Below, one piece after another: positions 24,501 to 33,634 of a stretch of 64,000 nucleotides of DNA (positions within the stretch are counted from its first letter, which is position 1; every line of letters begins with the position of its first letter). A program made the translations under genes and the position numbers. Where the stretch lies: contig MU839833.1 of the NCBI GenBank assembly GCA_030411725.1, forward strand, positions 1,798,001-1,862,000, read 5' to 3'. Below the pieces are notes generated by a model that did not search any database, was not told the origin of the DNA, and saw only the letters and a program-made list of their open reading frames with translations. This DNA comes from Echria macrotheca (Eukaryota; Ascomycota; Sordariomycetes; Sordariales; Schizotheciaceae).

Positions 24501-25551
24501 ATGGGAGAGAAGGCTTGTTTGCTGTCCTGTCTTGTCCACGCGGCTTGCATTCAGCATTCTTGCATGTTTCCAGAAGCGGGGAAGTCTATTTTCCAGCTGG
24601 GATCCGGGGCTGGGTTCGGTTCGGTTTGGTTTGGCATGGCTTAGTGGACCATGATCGGCCCTTCTCGACCCTTTTTTGTTCGGTGTGTATGTTGTGACCT
24701 TCTTGCTTGGGGAAGCCGTTCCTGGCCTCCCTCCTCCACCAACCCGAGTGGGCGGTGTTTGACACCGGGTTTGTTTGTCCAGGACAGGCAAGACGGGCGA
24801 GTGAGGCGAGGTTTGGCGGCATGACAGGTTCGGGTAAGGCTTGCAGACGGGATTTCTGTGTGCGGTCTGTCTGGTCTGGTCTGGTCTGGACTAGATTGGC
24901 ATCGCGGCTGTCTTCGATTCGTGGACTAACGATGCAGAGGGAGGAGTTCACCTGAAACGGCGGGTGCGATGCTGTGTTGCTGTATCTGGAGCTCACGCGC
25001 TTGTGGGAGTTTGGTTCCCTTTCCTTGAAGATCTTGGTAGGTGAGGCTGGTGAGGAAAACGGTGAGTTGATCGGGGTCTGTGGCTGTGATGTCCGTTTTG
25101 TGATATACCTCTGGGTAGGTAGGGATGTTTTGGTCGTGACCGTGGATTTCTGGATGTTGTTCGCGGCGGGGCGAGTGGCCTGAAACTATGCAGTGCAAGT
25201 GTAGTGCTACTACTACTATATGATGGCGACGTCGTCTGGCGTGAGATGTTTGGTTTGTTCGTGCTCGGGGGGCAGATGGGGAACAGGAACAGGATGACGA
25301 TCGCCGAGCTGGGAGGAGGCGATGGATGGTATGACTCCGGCTGAGGTTGTGTTTTGTTGTTTCGTCGCTGCACCTGGTGCTGTTTACGCATGTGAGGTGT
25401 TCTAGTCCAGACATCGGGGTTGTGATGGTTTCAGACGACAAGGTATACACGGAGGGAGGTTGTATGTGTGAAGATTCAGGCACCCTGATGGGCAAAGGCC
25501 GCCGGTGATGCAGGTGCAAGACATCTTAGACTCTTTGTTTACTTGCAGGCA

Positions 25552-25573
25552 ACTGAGTCAAAGAGGACTCAGT
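25552..25573. repeat. 8-bp inverted repeat with 6-nt loop, containing a TGAGTCA site
   Basis: ACTGAGTC and GACTCAGT are perfect inverted arms separated by AAAGAG. The left arm and the first loop base form TGAGTCA, the palindromic consensus of Gcn4/CPC1-type bZIP factors, so the site could be regulatory. No gene lies closer than about 3 kb. Confidence 0.7.
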
Positions 25574-25622
25574 CAGGAAGATGAAGGCACTCAGAAACAA
25601 AGGAATAGAATAGATGGGTAAC

Positions 25623-25650
25623 CTGGCCCAGCCAGCTCCGGCTGGGCCAG
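25623..25650. repeat. 11-bp perfect GC-rich hairpin
   Basis: CTGGCCCAGCC at 25623-25633 and GGCTGGGCCAG at 25640-25650 are perfect inverted arms around the loop AGCTCC. With nine G/C pairs the structure should be stable in RNA or single-stranded DNA. There is no T-tract after it, and nothing assigns it a role. Confidence 0.8.
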
Positions 25651-28597
25651 TACCACCAATTTGACACACAATCTATTCCCTGCAGAGAACCCAGATCCCC
25701 ACAGTATGTCCTGCCTCAGACAGGCTCAGCGAGACTGGCTTTGCGTTACTTGCAGAGTTCGGGCAGTTGTCGGCGTGGCTATGACGCTGGTCTAGATGTT
25801 ATCACGTATAGGGGAATAGTGCTTGGTTACATGGCGTTGTGGCCTGAGCCAGAGCTTGGCCCCCATCCCTTGAGATTGGCAATGTTTCTTGGTGGTGGTA
25901 GTGAGAGATGAGTGCCTGGTAAACTACATCCTGAGATTATTTTTCCTCCTTGATCGGATCTACGTGGCCTATTGGTATCACTTGAATAGTCCCTTTGCTT
26001 CCATGGGTAGAGGGCGGATATTTGCTGGATCTTCTCAGAGGGTAATAGTACGCATCCCAAGCCTCTGTGATACCTGATGAAGTTCTGAATGACATCATGA
26101 ACAGTAACCAATATATATATATATTCTTAAACCGCCAACAGGCAATGTCTTTTACTGCCTCTAGAAGGTAAGCGGCCCCCCTGGTTATAGTTCAACACAG
26201 TGGTGTCATCTATCTACACCTCGGTGCGTGTACGCATCGAGGTTGCATCTCAGTCTACAGTCCCCTCCGTTGATTTCTTTTCGCCCCAGGTGGTGTAGAC
26301 GACAAGAAAATGAGGGGGGGGGAAGAGTAAAAGGAAGGGTGCAGTCTAAATGAACGGGTTGTTCTGTCTCTGAACCCGGTATCAAGTACTGGGGATATCT
26401 TGATCAGTTCCTGATTGCATACGCACTTGATGTCTCAGATAGAGATGCTAGTTCTAGAAGTCCGAAATTTATACGAGGGTTTTCTTCAGGTGTTGGGAAG
26501 TATCGGGAAACTTATATGGTTTGGACGAGACCTCAGAGTTAGAGAGGGAAGGCGATTCGTTTGTGGACGGGAGGCTGCGGTTCATGAATCCATCATAGCA
26601 TCCTACTCCGTATTCCGCAAGGTTCGGAACGAGTTTCAATGAATCAGCAGCCCAACAGCATCGAAATCTATGACTAGTCCTTCTGATACCTAGCTCCCCG
26701 TGTATCTAGGGTATCCGGCATGGATCTGCTAAAAATCACGGCTTCATGACTGTAATATGGTGCTACCATGCCTCTATCCGTCGTTGTCACCGTATAGGAG
26801 CAAGAGCAACCGCAAGTCAAACAAGGAGTGATGAACGGATCAAACAAGGTAAGGTCATAGTCCTATGTTTACGGCCTCCTTGGCTTCTCTATCCCGTACA
26901 ATCCACAGGAAACGTCATAAAAACACTGAACTCGGTACGGATTTAACACCTGGGGTAAGTAAGGCGTCTAAGTCAAGACTCTAGCCCAAGTGTAGTTCAT
27001 GTGCAACAACCTAGACAAATCCCCCGCAACAACTCCGACAAATCCCCGGCCATGTCGTGTCACACAACCTGTACTGAGACATCTTACCAGCCAACCACCT
27101 CACCACTTTGAGCGCAATAAAATCCTGCCGTGTCACCAGACTTGATACTTCCCCATTGCTGGACCCAGACGCCATAATAACCTTATTTTGTACCGAGTTC
27201 CCGACGACACCTCGCATCTAGAGTGTCATACGCTGTCTCACCCGGAGGATACGCCTAGTGTAGAACATCGCTGCCTCTACAGAAATGGTGCGTACGCTCT
27301 GCAAGATGGTACGTAAATCGAGAGCTCATGGGATGGGACATACTGACCGGCGTCAGAGTCCGGGCAAACTGGCGGAATGTCACGATGGTGAGGGTCCGTC
27401 GGTGAATCTCATCCACCGCCGCCGCGGCCCTTCCTGATATAGCTGCTTTGATGCTCGGGGCACGGGCGACTTGAGATTCAGAGGACTCGGATTCAGCTCA
27501 AGACAGTTATCTTTCCTTCTTCTAGGTGCCCCTCCTTTTCTGGTTTGCGTGCTTGGATTATGAGCCGGACCCGGGCTCGTCATGTAATCATGCCTGCGAA
27601 TTCGAGGAGCCCTCGAACAAATCTCGCCGTAAGTTGACAGCACCATGTCGACCTAGACTGTTGCGAGAAGGCATGCGCAACCGTTGTGTCCGGAATCTCA
27701 ACAATGACGGACACGGTATCTCTGGTGGCCTGCTGCACTGTCAGCCAATGTCACGACACTTAGCGCATCTCCGAGGTTCATCGCATTCGTCAGCAGAGTC
27801 AACAACACCGCAACTCATGAGAAAAAAATCATGATCGGACCAAGAAGGAAGGTGAAATTGGACGTTAGATCCGAACTCGGCTCTCGTCGGCGCGAACCGA
27901 GCTCATGCGGGAGGTAAGCCGGCAGCGCATAGCACGCAAGCCACTAGCAAACTACCCCCAAAACAGCCAATCACATGCACCAACAACCGAGATTCCGGGC
28001 CTTTTCGACCACTAGCGTCAACGGCCGGCCACGACTTTAGCGAGTGCGAGCGCGAATCCCAGCGCCCACTCACCCTCTTTCAGCACCATCGTCACCGCCC
28101 ACCGTCGACGACATCCCGCCCCGAAATGGCTAACGGCACTTACAGCTTTCCCTTCTGGTCCGCTAGCGCTTGGCCACATTGGATTCCTCGTGCCGCAGCC
28201 GGGGGCGGCTGAAATACCATGGAATTCGCATTCGCTTCCCGACAAAATGCTGCGACTGCCAAACCTCAACTCCATTGCCCGGGCTTTCTGGATTTCGGAC
28301 GTCATGTCGTCCCGAGAGAAACGTACTTTGGCCCCAGACGTCCTTATTCTTGTCCGCTTCGGCCGTACCGCGAGGTGAGATCCGGACGGGCGCCTTGCTG
28401 GAATCCACACACTTGCATCAGTGGTTTTTTTCTGGGCCCATATGACGGCGCTGAATAGTTGACCGCGCTTGCCAGCCTGGGCCTCAGTGCCGCGGAACCA
28501 TCGCCGCTCTCTCTTGTCGTTTCTCTCGGCCGTTCCTGCTTTTAAGCAGCAGCATCTGCCACCCATTGCCCGTTGAACCCTCCCTTCCCCGGGCCTC

Positions 28598-28604
28598 TAT
28601 AAAA
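28598..28604 (+). promoter_or_regulatory. TATA box of the MFS transporter gene
   Basis: TATAAAA in the context GGGCCTCTATAAAATGCAC lies about 150 bp upstream of the ATG at 28750. The expected leader (from about 28630) is CA-rich, with AACTCAACATACTCAAAAGC-like sequence, typical of fungal 5' UTRs. Confidence 0.7.
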
Positions 28605-28749
28605 TGCACAATGCAAAGAGACTCGTGGATATTCACAGACGACAACTGGCTCTCGTCAACTCAACATACTCAAAAGCATCACCATACACACCGAATTACA
28701 AGCCAATCCCAAACCCGAATCCATTCCGATAGACTCAGCCCCGTCCCAG

Positions 28750-30613
28750 ATGGCCGGAGATAGAGCTGGATCAGCCCAGGCCGGGGCTGCAAACCCAGGA
28801 ATCGGCTCGACGATATCAGTACCACGGTTTATCATTCTCACACTATCGTATATCCCCTCCCCCTTTCTCTTTATCAGACCCCAACTAACAGGCACAGTCT
28901 GAGTCTAGGCTTTTTCTTGGCCATCCTAGACTCGTCCATAGTAGCGACCAGCCTGTACGCCATCGCCGTCGAGTTCCGCGAGATCGAGACTATCAACTGG
29001 GTCCCGTTGGCCTACACGCTCTCGTACCTCAGCTGTGCCGTGCTCTTCGCCCGCATCTCTGATGTGATCGGTCGGAGGCCGGCCTACATGGCCGCCCACG
29101 TTATCTTTATCGCTTTCTCGTTCGCGTGCGCCCGCAGCGCCAACCTGCCGCAGCTGATTGCGTTTCGGGCGCTCCAGGGCGTCGGCGGCTCTGGGGTTTA
29201 TAGTCTCTCGATGATCCTGATGCCCGAGGTGGCGCCGTTCAAGTACCAAAAGTTTATGATTGGGTTCATCGGCACGTGTATTGCCGTGGCGGGCGTGTTG
29301 GGTCCCCTTTTGGGCGGCGTCATCACTGAGTACAAGACGTGGAGATGGGTATTTTGGATTAAGTGCGTTTCCTTTCTCCGTGTTCCCCGGAAAAGTGTGC
29401 TGACTGGTGTAGTGGCCCGATTGGAGGCACCTCGGCCCTCCTGTTTTACTTCTCCTGGCCGCCGCCGAGCCAGCTGCCCCCTTTCCGCAAGAGGGGGTGG
29501 AGTAATGTGGACTATTTGGGATCGTTCCTCCTGTGAGTTGATTTGAATGGTAATGCCATGCCCGCTGACCGCGTATAGGGTTGCGACGGCTGTTTTGATT
29601 GTCTTTCCCTTCCAGAATTCGGGGAGTAGGGCCAACAACTGGGGTCATGCCGACTTTATCGCGCCCCTGGTCATGGGCGTCGTCTGTTTAATTACTCTGC
29701 TGCTTTGGCAAGTGTACATTGCTCGTTACCGGCCGCGGATGGCGGCCGCGATCCCGATGGAGCTTCTCTGCAACCGCGTGTACCTAGCAACGGTGCTGAA
29801 CACAGTGCTTCTTGGGTTTCCATATCTGCTCTCAGTCTACGTCTTCCCGATCCGGTTCCAGATCGTTAATGGGAAAACGCCTCTACAAGCAGGCGTCCTG
29901 CTGCTTCCGATGCTGGGGGCGACGGCCTTGGGCAGCACCATTGGCGGGGTACTCAATGGCAGGCAAAACCGGCTAGCCGAGACACTGGGCGCCGCGGCCA
30001 TCCTGATGCTGATCGGCTGCGCGCTCGAGACCACGGCCGGCTATGGCGCGGCGATCGAAGCCAAGGTATTGGGGTTCGAGGCGTTGATAGGTTTCGGTTT
30101 TGGCCTTTCGGCTGCCGCATCAACCATGGTGGCGAACGTGGAGTCGACGGTTAAGGAGCACGGTATGTTTTTGTCAAACCACGTAATCTACGATACTAAC
30201 ATGAAAAAGCAACGGCGCAGGGAATTGTGGCGCAGGTACGAGTGCTCGGAGGAAGTATTGGCATTGCAGCGTCGTCGGCCATCCTCGGCACCAAGCTCGA
30301 CGCCCGACTTCGGGGAGTCGTGGACCCTGGCCAGCTCGCCCACTCGGCCCGTGGTATTTCAGATTTGAGCCCGGAGCAGCAGCTGGCTGTGCGCGAGGTG
30401 TATACCGACGCGCTCTGGGAGGACATGGTAGTGTGCAGTGCTCTGTCGGCCCTGGCGCTGCTGGTTGCGTATGGCGTGTACCGGAAGAACCGACTAACCA
30501 TCTCGGAGATGCAGCAACAGCGGCACCAGAAGTTTCAAAACTCGCTCGGCGCGCAAGGCCCGGCCGGTTGGGGGGAAGCGATTGAACTCAAATCTCCTGC
30601 TCTGGATATTTGA
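28750..30613 (+). CDS. Major facilitator superfamily exporter, DHA2-like (14-TM type)
   Basis: Five exons, 28750-28847, 28898-29362, 29413-29532, 29579-30162 and 30210-30613, encode 556 residues. Hydrophobic segments run through most of the chain. Drug:H+ antiporter landmarks are clear: LDSSIVATSL at about 43-52 (motif D1), ARISDVIGRRPAYM at 84-97 (motif A), RALQGVGGSG at 123-132 (motif B) and GVLGPLLGGV at 165-174 (motif C, an antiporter signature). Together with the length these place it in the DHA2 group, which exports toxic compounds or metabolites across the plasma membrane. The substrate is unknown and there is no biosynthetic core gene nearby, although an SDR lies 0.5 kb downstream. 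The last six residues and the stop codon lie in the left arm of a long inverted repeat. Confidence 0.92.
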
Positions 30614-30735
30614 GTAAGCCACTTTTTCTTGGCACGCAGGCAGTTTCCTATTGGCCCGCAGAATCAAAGGCCATACAAAATCAGTCCGTGCGTGCCAAGA
30701 AAAAGTGGCTTACACCAAAATCCAGAGCAGGAGAT
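30592..30735. repeat. 144-bp imperfect inverted repeat (47-bp arms) over the MFS stop codon
   Basis: The left arm at 30592-30638 and the right arm at 30689-30735 are reverse complements at 44 of 47 positions. All three mismatches cluster around the stop codon side, and a 24-bp inner stretch is perfect. The 50-bp spacer is unrelated. A third fragment, GATTTTGGTGTA at 30795-30806, repeats 12 bp of the inverse of the right arm. No target-site duplication is visible at the ends. Confidence 0.93.
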
Positions 30736-31059
30736 AGACAACGTTTTCGTCTTGCACAGCAATGGCGTTCGTTCAAAGCGGGTATAGATAAACAGATTTT
30801 GGTGTATCGATGAGTTGGTCATATCATTTTTAGAAGGGGGGCGGCGTTATCTCCGAAAACAGCGGGATCAAAAGGGTGTTACCATGCGGGGTTATGCCGT
30901 GGTGTTGCGGGGCAAACGGGAATTAGTGCTTCTTTGACCAGTGGACCTGGTTATGGCGTCAGCTTGTCTACTACTACTCTTTGCAGTTATCTTGTGTGTG
31001 GGTGAGAGAGAGAGAAAAGATAAAATAACAGCGATTTGAGTCTTTCTTTTCCACCGTCC
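30614..31059. other. Intergenic region between MFS and SDR genes
   Basis: The 0.45 kb holds most of the inverted repeat (to 30735), its third fragment at 30795-30806 and the SDR promoter. An A-rich GAGAGAGAAAAGATAAAATA stretch lies about 50 bp before the upstream ATG of the SDR gene. Confidence 0.6.
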
Positions 31060-31197
31060 ATGTTCTCAGCCTCGTTCTCATCCGCTCGGATCACACTCGG
31101 CTTCCTGACCCGTTCTCGTCCTCGTCCTCGTCCTCCTCACCCTGCCCTCGTCTCTATACTACCAACGCTCCTCCAGAAAAGCAACAAGCCCAGGAAA

Positions 31198-32569
31198 ATG
31201 TCTTCATCATCAACAGCGGCGGCGAAACGCCTAGCGGGCAAGACGATCCTCATCACGGGCGCGTCGTCGGGCATCGGCCGGTCGACCGCGTTCGAGTTCG
31301 CGCGCGCGCAGCCGAACGATCTGAGGCTTATTCTTACTGCGCGGCGGGTCGAGGCGCTGCGGGAGATTGCGGCTGAGATCAAGGAGAGTGTTGGTGAGGG
31401 AGTCAAGGTTCTGCCTGTTCAGTTGGATGTTAGTAAGGCTGAGGAGGTGAGGGGGTTTGTGGAGGGGTTGGGGGAGGAGTGGAGGGGGGTTGATGTGCTT
31501 GTTAACAATGCGTGAGTTTTTTTTTCTTTCTTTTTCTTTTTTTGAGTGGGCTTGTTGGTGTTGATGGGGGGTGTATGGGGGGTGTATGGGGGGTTGGTTT
31601 GCGGGTTGTCTGTTGTCTGTTTGTGTGTTTCTGGTTGGGGTAGGCAGAGAGAGAGAGAGAACCAGAGAAAGCTGACATGGAGAGGTTTCTTAGGGGTCTG
31701 GTCAAGGGAGGTATGTATTCTACGGAGCTGCCGGAGGGACGGGACCGTCGACATAGCCTCCTCCCTCTCCTTGTTATACTGATATGAACTAACATGGAGA
31801 AAAGTCGCCCAGGCTCCCAACATCGCCGAGGAGGATATCAGCGTCATGTTCAATACCAACGTCACCGGGTTGATCAACATGACGCAGGCTATCCTGCCTA
31901 TTTTCCTGGCTCGTCCTGATGGTGGACGGGGCGATATTATTAACATTGGTTCGTTCGTTCTTTACTGCGTACTTGTCTCTGCTGAGGTAAAGATGGCGGC
32001 GGCTTACTTACACGTCACGGAAAAACAGGCAGCATCGCTGGCCGCGAGCCCTACGCCGGCGGGAGTATCTACTGCGCTACCAAGGCGGCCGTCCGGGCGT
32101 TCACCGACAGTCTGCGCAAGGAGCTGATTGCCTCGCGCGTGCGGGTCATGGAGATTGATCCGGGGCAGGTGGAGACTGTATATTTTCCGTTCTATTCTCT
32201 CCAATCTATCTGGTGAGTGGGTTGCTAATGTGATGGTATAGGAGTTCTCGGTCGTGAGGTTCTATGGGGACAAGGCCAAGGCGGATGCTGTTTACGCGTG
32301 AGTTTATCATCCTCTTTGCCTCCGTCGATATGGTAGGGTTTTGCTGAGACAGGAAAAAATGCGAACAGTGGGTGTGACCCCCTGACGCCGGATGATATCG
32401 CCGAGGTGGTCGTCTTTGTTGCCTCGAGACGGGAGAACGTCGTTGTTGCGGATACGTTGGTCTTTCCGAGCCATCAGGTGAGTTTTTTTTCTTGGGTTGG
32501 AGAGGAGGTTTGTTGCTGATGTGATATTGATAGGCCGGTGCTGGTGTTTTGTACCGGAAGCCGACGTAG
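31198..32569 (+). CDS. Short-chain dehydrogenase/reductase (YMR226C-like NADP+-dependent)
   Basis: Seven exons, 31198-31511, 31694-31710, 31805-31948, 32029-32177, 32242-32297, 32369-32477 and 32534-32569, encode 274 residues. Exon 2 is a 17-nt microexon needed to complete VNNAGLVKG. The cofactor motif TGASSGIG is at 20-27, NNAG marks strand 4, and YCATK with an upstream catalytic Ser in INIGSIAG is present, as is EIDPGQVET. This is a classical SDR of the group containing yeast YMR226C (L-allo-threonine/3-hydroxy acid dehydrogenase), probably cytosolic. The frame also stays open to an upstream ATG at 31060, which would add 46 Arg/Ser-rich residues that resemble a mitochondrial presequence. 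I use 31198 because family proteins start there. Confidence 0.88.
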
Positions 32570-33276
32570 GGGTTGCAAAGGGCGTGGAAAAGAGATCAGT
32601 TTGCGGAAGGGAGACGGGTTGACCGTCTGGCTTGCTCTACTTGGGTGTGTTGATAGACTCGAGGAAATGACATAAATTGTACCGTGGCACTAGACGAGCG
32701 TATCGGAGGATATGTGTGGGTGACTTGTACATCCCCTAGGACGCGACTGAGCCAAAACTTGGTACTCTCCTGGATAGATATCCCACGTTCATATAGACGA
32801 CGCCCCAAGTACGTAGTACTAGACTATCCTGGAATACATCCCGTACAGTAAGCCCGGAAGAGGCACCTTTCGAATGGTAATTGCAAGTAATGAAGCATGG
32901 AATGACATCCAGAACAAAAAATAGCCGCTCAGTGGTTGTGGACAGGTGCAAACCGCCAACTAGTCCAACTATACCTACACAATCGTTTGTTTCTTCAACT
33001 ACCCATGATCCTCTTAGCACCCGTTAACCCAGTTCAAACACCTTCTTCCATAGATAGAGACAAAAAAACCCCCAACAGAACAGAACCCCACCCCCCTCCC
33101 CAAAATATCCATTGTACAAAATACAAGGGAACCAAAGAAACATGAGTGGGACCAGCCCGATACTTCCCGATCAGCTCGGAAAATCTCGCCTTCCGCTTCT
33201 TGGTAGGCTTGGTAGGGTACCCCACCCCGCCGTTACAGATAATAACCTAAATTACGGCCCGTCACATCAATCCATT
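32570..33276. other. Intergenic region before tRNA-Gln, nothing seen
   Basis: This 0.7 kb is the 3' flank of the SDR gene and the upstream region of the tRNA gene. No supported gene is visible. Confidence 0.6.
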
Positions 33277-33362
33277 GGTTGTGTAGTGTAGTGGTTATCA
33301 CATTGGATTTTGATTCATTCAAACTCCTTCCAATAACCCCGGTTCGAACCCGGGCACGACCT
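33277..33362 (+). tRNA. tRNA-Gln (UUG) with a 14-nt intron
   Basis: The acceptor stem GGTTGTG pairs with CACGACC (one T-G pair). The D arm is GTGTAGTGGTTATCAC, the anticodon stem TTGGA/TCCAA, and the T arm CCCGG-TTCGAAC-CCGGG. The anticodon loop reads TT-TTG-A, then an intron at 33314-33327 directly 3' of position 37, the canonical place, then T38. The intron contains TCAAA, able to pair with the anticodon loop. Anticodon TTG is at 33310-33312. The discriminator base is T at 33362. Both internal promoter boxes are intact. The 3' end of Cho2 lies 0.27 kb downstream on the other strand. Confidence 0.95.
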
Positions 33363-33375
33363 CATTCGTACCTGA

Positions 33376-33381
33376 TTTTTT
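33376..33381 (+). terminator. RNA polymerase III terminator (T6)
   Basis: Six T residues start 14 nt after the tRNA-Gln discriminator base, the usual form and distance of a Pol III stop signal. Confidence 0.8.
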
Positions 33382-33634
33382 CCCGTCTTTATTTTTTGTT
33401 TTCCGAGGTTTTCTCGTTCAAACTCCATAGAGTAAATCACACATTTCTTTTTTACGCGCAACAATGTAACCCAATGACTGATACGAATACCACGCAGGTA
33501 ACTCCGTAATGCTTCATTTATTTATCCTCAACCTCTACATCTACTCCACGCTGCACTATGCATCTGATGATATCCCTTCTCCCTACCGTCAACTACCTCA
33601 AACACTTCCCTAGACGTCTCCCAAGACACCTCCC

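Larger units (their letters stand above)
20037..28749. other. 8.7-kb gene-free region with simple repeats and hairpins
   Basis: I find no supported protein or RNA gene. The first 2.5 kb has poly-T, GATG, TGGCAA and CATGGG repeats, a (GT)n tract at 21296-21312 and a (CTGC)6 tract at 21496-21519. Two strong hairpins occur at 25552-25650. The part around 25.8-27.3 kb looks more AT-rich. The right end carries the TATA box of the MFS gene. Open frames up to 197 codons are low in complexity or overlap equally long frames on the other strand. Confidence 0.55.

Noticed and set aside
24926..25519. 197-codon frame on the minus strand in the 8.7-kb gap
   Set aside because: The translation is low complexity (His/Ser/Thr/Pro) with no motif, and there is an alternative frame of similar length over the same bases.
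28018..28566. 182-codon minus-strand frame upstream of the MFS gene
   Set aside because: Several plus-strand frames overlap it, the product has no motif, and the region is the MFS promoter flank.
30592..30735. Inverted repeat as a transposon (MITE)
   Set aside because: No flanking target-site duplication, a long unrelated spacer, and the left arm lies within coding sequence. I report it as an inverted repeat and leave its origin open.
28750..32569. MFS exporter plus SDR as a secondary-metabolite cluster
   Set aside because: No polyketide synthase, NRPS, terpene cyclase or cytochrome P450 lies nearby, and the other neighbours are housekeeping genes.
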